A stretch of DNA of 64,000 bases, taken from Komarekiella delphini-convector SJRDD-AB1. GTDB taxonomy: Bacteria > Cyanobacteriota > Cyanobacteriia > Cyanobacteriales > Nostocaceae. The notes under the pieces were generated by a model. That model searched no databases. It worked only from the letters and a program-made list of their open reading frames with translations, and was not told where the DNA came from. Below, piece by piece: positions 55,594 through 63,943 of the stretch. Location: contig NZ_VJXY01000030.1 of the NCBI RefSeq assembly GCF_014831675.1, forward strand, positions 27,160 to 91,159, given 5' to 3'. The translations under genes and the position numbers were made by a program. The stretch's first letter is position 1; every line of letters begins with the position of its first letter.

Positions 55594-56007
55594 ATGAAAA
55601 TTGCCTTCACGACGAGTGACCGAGTTCATATTAATGCTCACTTCGGATGGGCAAGAATGATTGATGTTTACGAAATTTCCGATGAGGGATATCACTTCAT
55701 AGAAACCCTCAACTTTGAAGGCGACCTGAAAGAAGATGGGAACGAGGACAAAATCACCCCAAAACTTGATGCGATCGTTGACTGTACGATTGTTTACGTA
55801 ACAGCAATTGGTGGAAGTGCGGCGGCTCGTTTAATCAAGAAAGGTGTCACCCCAGTGAAGGCGCGATCGGAAGAGGAAGAAATTAGCGAAGTCCTAAATA
55901 AGCTAGTGCAAACCCTCAAAGGCAACCCTCCGCCTTGGCTGCGTAAAGCTTTACAGCAAAAACCCTCAAATTTTGCCGATGAAGTTGAAGATGAAGCAAC
56001 AGTATGA
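55594..56007 (+). CDS. nifX: NifX
   Basis: 137 aa. MKIAFTTSDRVHINAHFGWA, YVTAIGGSAAARLIKKGVTP and VKARSEEEEISEVLNKLVQ fit the NifX/NifB-C-terminal dinitrogenase-iron-molybdenum cofactor fold. It binds FeMo-co precursors in transfer between NifB and NifEN. The stop overlaps the next ATG (ATGA). Confidence 0.95.
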   Translation: MKIAFTTSDRVHINAHFGWARMIDVYEISDEGYHFIETLNFEGDLKEDGNEDKITPKLDAIVDCTIVYVTAIGGSAAARLIKKGVTPVKARSEEEEISEVLNKLVQTLKGNPPPWLRKALQQKPSNFADEVEDEATV

Positions 56008-56480
56008 CCACAAATAATAGTGTTAACGGAACTGCTACAACCGAAGTCTTGAACTCGCCTTTCCTCAAGGTATTAATTAAACAAATCCGGGGTCAAGACA
56101 GTTATGGAGTTTATCGTAATTGGTCGGATGAGTTAATTCTCAAACCTTTTGTTGTTAGCAAACAAAAGAAACGTGAAATATCTGTTGAAGGTGAAGTTGA
56201 TCCGATAACTCAAGCTCGGATTATGGCATTTTTTCGAGCTGTAGCCGCTGGTATTGAACAGGAAACAGGTCTGATATCTCAGGTTGTGGTTGATTTGAGC
56301 CATGAAGGATTTGGCTGGGCGCTAGTCTTTTCTGGACGGCTTCTACTAGCTGTAAAAACTATGCGAGATGCTCATCGTTTTGGCTTTGACTCGCTGGAAA
56401 AACTAGCAGAAGAAGGAGAAAACTTCGTCCAAAAAGGGATTAATTTGGCAAACCGCTTCCCGGAAGTTGGCAAATTATAA
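56004..56480 (+). CDS. NifX-associated DUF269 protein
   Basis: 158 aa. SPFLKVLIKQIRGQDSYGVY, RNWSDELILKPFVVSK, ITQARIMAFFRAVAAGIEQE, GFGWALVFSGRLLLAVKTMR. DUF269 proteins accompany nifX in most diazotrophs. Translationally coupled to nifX by a 4-bp overlap. The exact role is unknown. Confidence 0.93.
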   Translation: MTTNNSVNGTATTEVLNSPFLKVLIKQIRGQDSYGVYRNWSDELILKPFVVSKQKKREISVEGEVDPITQARIMAFFRAVAAGIEQETGLISQVVVDLSHEGFGWALVFSGRLLLAVKTMRDAHRFGFDSLEKLAEEGENFVQKGINLANRFPEVGKL

Positions 56481-56604
56481 GAGTTCTAAGTAATAAGTGA
56501 AAGTTAATTTCTTTGTGTCTTAGTGCCTTTGTGGTAAAAAATAGCTCTTGAAATACAAAGGCACAAAGACACGAAGAGAAAATGCCAAGATTTAGGAGTG
56601 GTTG

Positions 56605-56823
56605 ATGGTGCAAGCAAAAGAAACAAGTATTGAGGAATTAAAAGGTCAGATTAGACGCCTCAATAGCAAAGCAGGTCAAATGAAAATGGATCTGCATGAT
56701 TTAGCAGAAGGACTGCCAACAGATTATCAGCAACTTATGGATGTTGCAGCTGCAACTTATGAAATCTATCGACAGTTAGATGAGCTTAAGCAACAGCTGA
56801 AAAAATTGGAGAATGTTAAATGA
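56605..56823 (+). CDS. CCE_0567/DUF683-type small nif protein
   Basis: 72 aa from the ATG at 56605 (a TTG at 56602 is adjacent). A coiled coil: IEELKGQIRRLNSKAGQMKM, LPTDYQQLMDVAAATYEIYR, QLDELKQQLKKLEN. The family (DUF683) is a two-helix metalloprotein of nif clusters; CCE_0567 of Cyanothece is its known structure. TAGGAG precedes it. The end overlaps nifW by 4 bp. Confidence 0.9.
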   Translation: MVQAKETSIEELKGQIRRLNSKAGQMKMDLHDLAEGLPTDYQQLMDVAAATYEIYRQLDELKQQLKKLENVK

Positions 56824-57137
56824 CTGGAACTATTGATGAATTCAAGCAGCTCGTAGATACAGAGGAATTTCTGAAGTTTTTTAACTTACCCTACGACCAA
56901 AAATTTGTAAATGTAAATCGTCTACATATTTTGAAAAAGTTTTCTCAATACATCAAGGAAATTGATGAGAATTCTCCTGATTTAAGTCCAGAAGAAAGAC
57001 TAAATCAATATTCTGTAGCTTTGCAAAAAGCCTATCAAGTATTTCTCGAATCAACACCTCACGAACAAAAGCTGTTCAAAGTGTTTAATGACAAGCCGAA
57101 AAATGTAGTCACACTGACAGAAATCACTTCTGATTAG
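56820..57137 (+). CDS. nifW: Nitrogenase-stabilising/protective protein NifW
   Basis: 105 aa. TIDEFKQLVDTEEFLKFFNL, YDQKFVNVNRLHILKKFSQY and LFKVFNDKPKNVVTLTEI follow NifW. It interacts with the MoFe protein and helps late maturation or protection. ATG overlaps the previous stop. Confidence 0.94.
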   Translation: MTGTIDEFKQLVDTEEFLKFFNLPYDQKFVNVNRLHILKKFSQYIKEIDENSPDLSPEERLNQYSVALQKAYQVFLESTPHEQKLFKVFNDKPKNVVTLTEITSD

Positions 57138-57147
57138 GAGGTAAAAA

Positions 57148-57951
57148 TTGGTAAACCTGACGCCTACCGAATTAGAACGCTATCGTCGTCAAATGATGCT
57201 CCCGAATTTTGGCGAAGTAGCACAGAAGCGTTTGAAGTCGGCGACTGTTCTGGTTACAGGTGTGGGGGGATTAGGCGGTACGGCGGCGCTTTATTTAGCA
57301 GTAGCGGGCGTCGGCAGGCTAATCTTAGTCCGGGGTGGTGACTTGCGGATGGATGATATGAATCGTCAGGTTCTCATGACGGATGATTGGGTAGGTAAGC
57401 CAAGGGTATTTAAAGCTAAAGAAACTCTGGATGCTATTAATCCTGATGTCCAAGTGGAAACTGTTCATGATTACATCACCTCGGAAAATGTAGATTCGTT
57501 GGTGCAATCCGCTGATATGGCGCTTGATTGTGCCCACAATTTTGCGGAGCGCAATTTGCTCAATGAAGCTTGTGTGCGCTGGCGTAAGCCAATGGTAGAG
57601 GCTGCAATGGACGGGATGGAAGCTTACCTGACTACGATTATTCCTGGTGTGACTCCTTGTTTATCCTGTCTGTTTCCAGAGAAACCTGATTGGGATCGGC
57701 GCGGCTTTTCGGTTCTAGGTGCTGTTTCTGGGACACTAGCTTGTCTAACGGCACTGGAGGCTATTAAGCTGATCACCGGGTTTAGTCAACCTCTATTGTC
57801 GCAATTGCTGACAATTGATCTGGGTCGGATGGAATTTGCCAAGCGCCGTTCTTACCGCGATCGCTCTTGTCCAGTATGTGGTAACAACGCACCTTGGAGA
57901 CAAGCGCAATCCAAATCAATGGAACCCAGCAGTATTGCACAAAATAGCTAA
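57148..57951 (+). CDS. hesA: HesA (ThiF/MoeB-like adenylyltransferase)
   Basis: 267 aa. The TTG start at 57148 is set by a strong AGGAGG 6 bases upstream. The E1-like fold has VTGVGGLGGTAALYLAVAGV, the nucleotide site DMNRQVLM and the Zn Cys pairs C-L-S-C-L and C-P-V-C. HesA is heterocyst-linked and of uncertain substrate; it could activate a small carrier for sulfur or Mo chemistry. Confidence 0.93.
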   Translation: MVNLTPTELERYRRQMMLPNFGEVAQKRLKSATVLVTGVGGLGGTAALYLAVAGVGRLILVRGGDLRMDDMNRQVLMTDDWVGKPRVFKAKETLDAINPDVQVETVHDYITSENVDSLVQSADMALDCAHNFAERNLLNEACVRWRKPMVEAAMDGMEAYLTTIIPGVTPCLSCLFPEKPDWDRRGFSVLGAVSGTLACLTALEAIKLITGFSQPLLSQLLTIDLGRMEFAKRRSYRDRSCPVCGNNAPWRQAQSKSMEPSSIAQNS

Positions 57952-58004
57952 TTTGACCTCCACCTGTAATCAAAACAATCACTCGCTACAATTCAGGAGA
58001 TTTG

Positions 58005-58376
58005 ATGACCGTTACTTTGTCAGAAAAAGCAGAATTTCATCTGCGGGCATTCCTGCGAGGTTCAGCTCCCGACGCTAATGGCGCAACTAAAGGTGTTCGC
58101 ATCTCCGTGAAAGATGGTGGTTGCAGTGGCTATGAGTATGCGATCGATATCACCAGCAAACCACAACCTGGTGATTTGATACTCCAACAAGGCAAGGTAC
58201 TGGTTTACGTGGATGCCAAAAGTGCGCCTCTATTAGAAGGCGTTGTAGTTGACTTTGTTGAGGGAGTGATGGAAAGCGGCTTTAAGTTCGTCAATCCTAA
58301 TGCAACTGATACCTGCGGTTGTGGAAAGTCCTTCAAAGCTGGTGACTGTACGCCTACTGGAACCCCCTGTAGCTAA
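58005..58376 (+). CDS. hesB: HesB Fe-S cluster carrier
   Basis: 123 aa (TTG 58002 adjacent). A-type carrier: VRISVKDGGCSGYEYAIDIT and the C-terminal D-T-C-G-C-G-K-S-F supply the three Cys. AGGAG precedes it. It delivers Fe-S clusters, presumably to nitrogenase proteins in heterocysts. Confidence 0.95.
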   Translation: MTVTLSEKAEFHLRAFLRGSAPDANGATKGVRISVKDGGCSGYEYAIDITSKPQPGDLILQQGKVLVYVDAKSAPLLEGVVVDFVEGVMESGFKFVNPNATDTCGCGKSFKAGDCTPTGTPCS

Positions 58377-58542
58377 TACTATTTGGGACTTTGAAAGACA
58401 CTAGTATTGAGGTTTTTCTCAGTTCCGTTAGCATCAAATCTCACTGTGGCGGCTTCTCGTAAATGCCCAAAGAGTAGGATAGGTAAACTCAACAGCTTCG
58501 GGAATTAAATCTAATCGTATAACCTTTGAGGAGAATCACAAA

Positions 58543-58842
58543 ATGGCCAGCTACCAAGTTAGATTGATCAGCAAAAAAGAAAACTTCGACACCACAATTG
58601 AAGTTGACGAAGATACTACCATTTTGGCAGCAGCAGAAGAAAATGGTATTGAGTTACCTTTCTCTTGTCACGCAGGTTCTTGTTCTAGTTGTGTTGGTAA
58701 AGTCGTTGATGGTGAAGTCGATCAATCTGATCAAATTTTCCTAGATGACGAGCAAATGTCGAAAGGATTCGCCCTACTTTGCGTTACTTATCCTCGTTCT
58801 AATTGCACGATTAAGACACATCAAGAACCTTATCTCGTCTAA
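58543..58842 (+). CDS. fdxH: Heterocyst [2Fe-2S] ferredoxin FdxH
   Basis: 99 aa. Plant-type ferredoxin, cluster [10 protein letters not shown]...C-V. It carries the FdxH-type basic residues (KKENFD, KVVDGE context, [10 protein letters not shown]) and serves as direct electron donor to NifH. GAGGAG lies upstream. A perfect terminator follows. Confidence 0.96.
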   Translation: MASYQVRLISKKENFDTTIEVDEDTTILAAAEENGIELPFSCHAGSCSSCVGKVVDGEVDQSDQIFLDDEQMSKGFALLCVTYPRSNCTIKTHQEPYLV

Positions 58843-58893
58843 AAGCTTGAGCAAACTGCTATTCTTAGCAATCTTTGAAATCTTAGCTTGAAA

Positions 58894-58926
58894 AAGGATG
58901 AAGGATGCAAAACATTCTTCATCCTT
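58894..58926 (+). terminator. Terminator after fdxH
   Basis: 10-bp perfect stem AAGGATGAAG / CTTCATCCTT followed by AATCTTTTATGG. It ends the hesA-hesB-fdxH transcript. Confidence 0.75.
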
Positions 58927-58950
58927 AATCTTTTATGGTTAATAACTTAA

Positions 58951-59202
58951 ATGTATATCCCTTTTAGTGTGACTGGCTGCTCATTAGAATTGTTGAGAAC
59001 AGGAGAGCAAGGAATCGTAGTTTTCTCTAAAACTCATGATCAAACTATTTTGGAAAAACTGAGATCAATGGGAATAACACCAGGAACTATTATTACTTTA
59101 GAACAACAGTTTCCCTCTGCAATTATCCAAGTTGGAAATATACTTTTCCCAATAGATCAAGAAAGTATTCGTGCTATTTATGTCCGTGTTATTGATAGTT
59201 GA
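58951..59202 (+). CDS. FeoA-domain protein
   Basis: 83 aa. LRTGEQGIVVFSKTHDQTIL, EKLRSMGITPGTIITLEQQF, PSAIIQVGNILFPIDQESIR is the FeoA SH3-like fold. There is no feoB here, so it may be a nif-linked stand-alone FeoA regulating iron handling. It lies past the fdxH terminator and its SD is weak. Confidence 0.85.
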   Translation: MYIPFSVTGCSLELLRTGEQGIVVFSKTHDQTILEKLRSMGITPGTIITLEQQFPSAIIQVGNILFPIDQESIRAIYVRVIDS

Positions 59203-59309
59203 TCATCAACTATATTTATAAGTTTTATTTGCCTTGTCTTTACTTTAAAGGCTTTATATAGACGAGGGACTAATCTATATATTATGAATGTAACTTAGTA
59301 CAAGAAACA

Positions 59310-59339
59310 AAGCGACTTACATTTGCTAGTAAGTCGCTT
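59310..59339. terminator. Bidirectional terminator feoA / mop
   Basis: 11-bp perfect stem AAGCGACTTAC / GTAAGTCGCTT, 8-nt loop, followed by ATTTTTTAATC; the left side is A-rich. It serves the convergent feoA and mop genes. Confidence 0.8.
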
Positions 59340-59344
59340 ATTTT

Positions 59345-59554
59345 TTAATCAACAGCAACTATCACATCTGATGACTTAATAACAGCATAAGCTTCCTTAC
59401 CCTCGGCAAGTCCCAGCTTTTCTGCCGATGATTTTGTAATTATTGACACTAGCTCTACTCCTGGTGCGAGTTCTAGAGTTACTTCAGTATTAACCGAACC
59501 ATGTACAACTTTTTTTACAGTGCCTTTAAGAGAGTTGCGAGCGCTGATTTCCAT
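59345..59554 (-). CDS. Mop/TOBE molybdate-binding protein (molbindin)
   Basis: 69 aa, one Mop domain: ISARNSLKGTVKKVVHGSVN, TEVTLELAPGVELVSIITKS, SAEKLGLAEGKEAYAVIKSS. Such molbindins store molybdate. Its place next to the nif cluster fits supply of Mo for FeMo-co (inference). Confidence 0.92.
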   Translation of the reverse strand: MEISARNSLKGTVKKVVHGSVNTEVTLELAPGVELVSIITKSSAEKLGLAEGKEAYAVIKSSDVIVAVD

Positions 59555-60323
59555 TTTTTACCTTTTTTTAATTACGTCTAAACTAAACTATCAAATTAGA
59601 CTTTTAAAAGCGTAGTTTTTTGGTTTTTCTTAATAAAAAAACACGCCTACAAGCGAAAAATTTTGTGATGGAGGTAGATTTGACGCTGTGGGAAACGTTT
59701 GTTACTTCCTAAAAAGTTGTAAATTCTGCTGCTTTTTTAGAATTTTTTAATATTTTTATTGAGATACGTTTGGAGAACTTTATAAATGATTCATAATTTA
59801 AAATTATTAAAGTGATAATATATAACTAAGCTAAATTTTTGCTAGTCAACTAGACTTTAGCAAAAAGTATTTCTAGAGTGATATCAAATATTTCTGCTTG
59901 AGTATTAGGTAAATATTATAAATAGGCAGGAAGTGAGATACACTCAACATCAAACAAGATGTCCTACCAAAAACTAGTCAAATTTATGAAGTTTTGAGAT
60001 AGATTCAATGCTTCCGAAAAGTCATGTTGCATTTCTGTAACTACTTTTAAGACGACGGATCAAGTTTCTATTCTCTTAATTATGGTGTGAGTACTAAAAG
60101 GACTATTAAAGCTAGAGGCTTAGTAGATATTGAAGTAGAAGCTAGTTTTTATGGCGCAACACAACCAGAAAAAACAGCAACCTAATTTATGACAATTAGT
60201 AGCTACGCTCGAATAACTAATTGTATAGATTTTTTTGATTATGGTGGGTAATTCCCACCATTACATTTTCTGAGCAAATTGAACTTGGTAATTACTTACA
60301 ATTTTTGGTAATTCACGAACACT
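59555..60323. other. Long spacer with a decayed open frame
   Basis: 769 bp, AT-rich. 59959 (ATG; MSYQKLVKFMKF) continues after a stop (DRFNASEKSCCISVTTFKTT) and, in the next frame, DGSSFYSLNYGVSTKRTIKA up to a stop at 60185; this may be a decayed small gene. ATGGTGGG / CCCACCAT (60241-60261) is a perfect 8-bp hairpin just upstream of the ankyrin gene. No other gene is seen. Confidence 0.35.
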
Positions 60324-60809
60324 ATGAGTCAAGTAAGTAAGCAAAGTTTGAGTGAAGCAACAAACCAGTGGCTAATAGCAAAAGGCTATAATCCTGAGAT
60401 TTTAAATCAGCCAGGTGAAAATGGTGACACAGCTTTAATGAAAGCTACAAGGGAAGGAGTATATGTAGTAGTTCAAGAACTGATTGAAGCAGGTGCGGAT
60501 ATCAATGCTAGAAATAGCGATGCCTCCGGCGGGCTACGCCTACGCAACAATGCTTTATGGTTTGCTTGTTTTGGCAATCATTACGATTTAATTCATTTAT
60601 TGCTTGCTGCCAACATTGATATTAACAACCAAAATGATAATGGTGCAACTGTTTTAATGTATGCAGCATCATCTGGCAAAACAGAAGTTGTAAAGTTGCT
60701 TTTACAGTATTATCCTAACATGCATTTGAAGAACTTAGACGACTATAAAGCTATAGATTTTGCTAGTAATTTGGAAGTTCTAAGGATACTCAAAAATGCC
60801 ATCAAATGA
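60324..60809 (+). CDS. Ankyrin-repeat protein
   Basis: 161 aa. Ankyrin units: GENGDTALMKATREGVYVVV, NNALWFACFGNHYDLIHLLL, and NGATVLMYAASSGKTEVVKL, then LDDYKAIDFASN. The first two are separated by an insert DASGGLRLR encoded by dispersed repeat DNA (60519-60545). The 3' end overlaps the next gene by 14 bp, so the two are coupled. Probably a protein-binding adaptor. Confidence 0.88.
   Translation: MSQVSKQSLSEATNQWLIAKGYNPEILNQPGENGDTALMKATREGVYVVVQELIEAGADINARNSDASGGLRLRNNALWFACFGNHYDLIHLLLAANIDINNQNDNGATVLMYAASSGKTEVVKLLLQYYPNMHLKNLDDYKAIDFASNLEVLRILKNAIK
60519..60545 (+). repeat. 27-bp dispersed repeat in frame in the ankyrin gene
   Basis: gatgcctccggcgggctacg then cctacgc. A close relative, gatgtctacgacgggctacg, is at 41641 in the nifB spacer. 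It adds nine codons without breaking the frame. Confidence 0.75.
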
Positions 60810-62106
60810 GATATCAAGTAAAGCCTATCATGAATCTACCAAGCATTCTTACTTATCAGTACAACTTGATCCAAATTATGTAGATGCTTCAACTCAAACA
60901 TCTGCATTTAAAGTTTATCCAAACTTTTATCGAAGGGTGAGATTAGATTTTAATAATCTTGTTCACTCTTTTATCGGGTTAACTAGTGCAGTTACCCTTG
61001 AGAAAGTGTATAAAGATGGTTGCTCTAAACTGCGGGTAAATCCATCAGCAGGCGCTCTGTATCCTACGGAAGTTTACGTACAGGTTCGCGGCATCCAGGG
61101 ATTAGTAGATGGCATATATCATCTAGAAGTTGAGAATAATTGTCTAACACTTATCTATGAATTAATTGATGATGGGTTAGAGAGTTATATTATACCGGGT
61201 AAAAGTATCAAGGGATTCATCTTTTTAATTAGTTGTGTTTATTATAGGTCTAGCTGGAAATATAAAAACAGGAGCATGAGATATTGCTTTTTAGATAGCG
61301 GACACCATTTAGGTGCGCTCGCTGCCTCAGCTTATCTTCACGACAAAGACATACAGTTAATTTTTGACTTTGATAAACTTGCTCTCAATAACGATTTAGG
61401 ATTTGAGAATAAAGAGTTTATCACCGCTTGTGCTTTTTCAGGTGAAATACAGGATAAGAAAGTCAGAAACTTAAGGATGAAAGTTCCTTTTGTTTGTGGC
61501 ACAGATTATTTTGAAGCTAACCAGTTCGTTGAAGAAGGTTATCAAGTAACATCTGTGCAGAAGAGTCACCAACAGATACTCAAACAGCCTCAGTTTAACT
61601 TTGACAAGGATAAATTTTACCAAATTATTTGGAATAGACGTTCTATTAGACGTTTCCGGAAACAGTCTATTTCTCAAGAAGATTATTTATATATATTGCG
61701 GCAACTTCAGCAGCCAATACCAACAGAAAATTATGAGGAGATAGAAATTTACTCGGTTGTGCATCGAGTGGAGAAGACGTCACCTGGGTTATACAAAGGT
61801 AGGCATTTGATTAAGTTGGGTGATTTTAGTGAAAAGACAGGTTACTTATGCATTAATCAAGCGTTCGTCGAAGACGTTGGCGTATCCATCGCTAGAGATT
61901 GTGCTGTAACTTTATTTTTTGTATCTGATTATCTAAATTACCAAACTGCTATGCAAATAGCTGGTTTTCTGGGACAGAGAGTTTATCTAGCTAGTAATTA
62001 TTTGGGAATTCAATGTAGTGGAATTGGTGCTTACTATGATGATGACACCAAGGAATTATTAGAAACAAATAAAGATGTACTCTATGGGATAGCAATTGGA
62101 ATGTAA
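60796..62106 (+). CDS. SagB/McbC-type nitroreductase-fold dehydrogenase
   Basis: 436 aa. Two nitroreductase-like halves. First half: KLRVNPSAGALYPTEVYVQV (the S-A-G-A-L-Y-P FMN signature) with DSGHHLGALAASAYL. Second half: WNRRSIRRFRKQSISQEDYL, INQAFVEDVGVSIARDCAVT and LGIQCSGIGAYYDDD. SagB enzymes oxidise azolines in RiPP synthesis, but double-domain cyanobacterial forms have no set function. No YcaO gene is nearby. Coupled to the ankyrin gene by a 14-bp overlap. Confidence 0.88.
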   Translation: MPSNEISSKAYHESTKHSYLSVQLDPNYVDASTQTSAFKVYPNFYRRVRLDFNNLVHSFIGLTSAVTLEKVYKDGCSKLRVNPSAGALYPTEVYVQVRGIQGLVDGIYHLEVENNCLTLIYELIDDGLESYIIPGKSIKGFIFLISCVYYRSSWKYKNRSMRYCFLDSGHHLGALAASAYLHDKDIQLIFDFDKLALNNDLGFENKEFITACAFSGEIQDKKVRNLRMKVPFVCGTDYFEANQFVEEGYQVTSVQKSHQQILKQPQFNFDKDKFYQIIWNRRSIRRFRKQSISQEDYLYILRQLQQPIPTENYEEIEIYSVVHRVEKTSPGLYKGRHLIKLGDFSEKTGYLCINQAFVEDVGVSIARDCAVTLFFVSDYLNYQTAMQIAGFLGQRVYLASNYLGIQCSGIGAYYDDDTKELLETNKDVLYGIAIGM

Positions 62107-62124
62107 GTAGGAACTTCAATAGAA

Positions 62125-62499
62125 ATGAGTAGAAAGATGTATTACTTTAATAGTGATGACTCACATCCTATACAACCGACATCTGCGGATATTATACTGC
62201 GGCAGCAACTAGAGTATTCTATTAGCAAATACTTTTATGAAGCTTGCGATCGCACCATTCAAAATCTCTTATCTAGTTGTCGGTGGTATGTCACAACCCA
62301 TGCTAATGCTTTGACATTAGTAATTGAATGTCCCGATCAAGTTACTAACTGGCGAGTTTTACAAAAAATTGTGCCAATGGGGACATTACTTTACGGAATT
62401 ATCAGCAGTGCTAAAATTCGTGTTTGTCCCCCAGAAACTCAGGGTATACCTTTTGAAATGAGGGTAGATGAACTCTCTGTTTATCGGGATTGGGCCTAA
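62125..62499 (+). CDS. Hypothetical protein of the ankyrin/SagB operon
   Basis: 124 aa, 18 bp after the SagB-type gene. SADIILRQQLEYSISKYFYE, ACDRTIQNLLSSCRWYVTTH, LTLVIECPDQVTNWRVLQKI and IRVCPPETQGIPFEMRVDEL. No known motif; a soluble alpha/beta protein. The three genes form one operon that lies next to hupW. Confidence 0.75.
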   Translation: MSRKMYYFNSDDSHPIQPTSADIILRQQLEYSISKYFYEACDRTIQNLLSSCRWYVTTHANALTLVIECPDQVTNWRVLQKIVPMGTLLYGIISSAKIRVCPPETQGIPFEMRVDELSVYRDWA

Positions 62500-62518
62500 T
62501 TCAATTTTGGATTGTTAA

Positions 62519-62992
62519 CTAAAAGTTGATATTCTGTTTGATAAGTGCAACTACCTCTTCAAAAACCAAATCAGCAGAATGCTTAATAGCAGGACTTAAC
62601 TCTAGTCCCAAACCAAGATTTGCCGCCTCAATTAAATAAACAATTACCTCTTGAGGAAAATCATTTTGAAAGATTTTCCGTCCGGCGGCTAAAGCATTAT
62701 CCCAACGAAAATCGTGCAAGTTATAACTAGGTTCAGGTAAAGCTTCCAGTTCTTTTCCTGGAACTTTAAATACAGCACCCGGTTCCGAACCAGTGGAACT
62801 TGCATCAATAATTACTAATTGCTTACTACCTCTAGCTTGAAACATCACTTCCATACCTGCGGTTCCACAGTCATATACGCGCACGTTATGGTGAGGATTT
62901 TCAGCTAGATATTTTTGTAAGCGCTGAGCGATGATTACACCAACCGCGTCATCACTGCGATTGAGATTACCGCAACCAATAATAGTTAGCAT
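62519..62992 (-). CDS. hupW: Uptake hydrogenase maturation protease HupW
   Basis: 157 aa. HybD/HycI-family endopeptidase: G-C-G-N-L-N-R-S-D-D-A-V-G-V at the start, LVIIDASSTGSEPG with a nickel-ligand Asp, and LHDFRWDNALAA with the His. It cleaves the HupL C-terminus after nickel insertion. Uptake hydrogenase recovers H2 from nitrogenase, so its place beside nif is logical. Confidence 0.92.
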   Translation of the reverse strand: MLTIIGCGNLNRSDDAVGVIIAQRLQKYLAENPHHNVRVYDCGTAGMEVMFQARGSKQLVIIDASSTGSEPGAVFKVPGKELEALPEPSYNLHDFRWDNALAAGRKIFQNDFPQEVIVYLIEAANLGLGLELSPAIKHSADLVFEEVVALIKQNINF

Positions 62993-63327
62993 GGATGAGA
63001 TTTAATTGTTTAAACAGTTGCAAATTCAGTCAAAGCACCCTTCTTGAGATGATGATAGAAGTGTAAGCAGTACTCACTTACTTTAAACCCTTAACAAACA
63101 TGATTTGTTACCTTTAGAACCCGATTTGAATTACTTTACCTTATATGATGTGCTTTTTCTCTAATCCTTTGTGATCAAGTCTTTTAAGACTTAACGGGAA
63201 AAGTCAGATAATTGAAGCAATTGATGAAGTCGGGCGCATAATCGAACACCAAAGGCAAGAGGGAACAAATTTTCCCGATTTGTTGGAGAGTAGCGAAAGT
63301 TTTTAAGGGGAAGGAGGATATCTGAGT
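62993..63327. other. Spacer hupW / small membrane protein
   Basis: 335 bp. Near 63179-63304 the plus strand reads RLNGKSQIIEAIDEVGRIIE then HQRQEGTNFPDLLESSESF and a stop, without a start codon; it may be the tail of a lost gene. AAGGAGGA at 63310-63317 serves the next gene. Confidence 0.35.
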
Positions 63328-63573
63328 ATGAAACGGACTTCTTGCATCATTGCAAACATTAGCGCAACAGCAGGGGCGATTGTCTTTGGATATTTCGGAG
63401 TGCAGTACCTAGGGCGAAATACGATGTACGGCGTGGGTGGAGGAATGATCGGGCTGGGTACAGCAGCGCAATTGGTTCAGATGAAACCCCGCTCTGTGCC
63501 ACAGCCAACAGTAACAATTTACGACTTTGCTGATTTGTTGGCCAAGAACGAACCACCGAAGAAACGACGGTAA
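63328..63573 (+). CDS. Small membrane protein of unknown function
   Basis: 81 aa. Hydrophobic helices around IANISATAGAIVFGYFGVQY and MYGVGGGMIGLGTAAQLVQM are followed by a polar, basic tail (AKNEPPKKRR). GGAGG lies 11 bases upstream. I do not recognise the family. Confidence 0.65.
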   Translation: MKRTSCIIANISATAGAIVFGYFGVQYLGRNTMYGVGGGMIGLGTAAQLVQMKPRSVPQPTVTIYDFADLLAKNEPPKKRR

Positions 63574-63635
63574 GTGACGAGCGATCGCGTTTGAGTTCAA
63601 TATTGAATAGGGGCGATCATATCACAATTTTAAGC

Positions 63636-63902
63636 TTAGTAAAGCTCAAGACAATCTAAAGTTTCGTTACTTATTAATTCTTGGATTGCCTCTGCTCCAG
63701 ATCGAAGTATCGCCTCTACCTTACCGATGTTTGCATTTCCACACCTTAGCCAAATCACCTTTGGAGGCGAACCGTAAAGACGGCTTCTCTCTGCAAAGTC
63801 AGCATCTTGTGTAAGAATACAAAACCTTTCAATCTTCGCAAACTCCCAAATCTCGCTATCGCTTGCCTCTGTGATACCAATTCTGTATGAAGACGCGCCA
63901 AA
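63636..63902 (-). pseudogene. Decayed DUF5615-type PIN-like toxin
   Basis: The minus strand reads SYRIGITEASDSEIWEFAKI, ERFCILTQDADFAERSRLYG, SPPKVIWLRCGNANIGKVEA and ELISNETLDCLELY with the stop at 63636. The N-terminal ~30 residues with the first catalytic Asp are missing and a stop lies upstream. The DADF acidic motif and SPPKVIWLR are characteristic. Confidence 0.8.
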
Positions 63903-63943
63903 CTACGTCAAACTTATAGATAGGTGCATTTAGTGATTTTGTG

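Noticed and set aside
60324-62499. Classical thiazole/oxazole RiPP cluster
   Set aside because: Only a SagB-type oxidoreductase is present; no YcaO cyclodehydratase or convincing precursor peptide is in the window.
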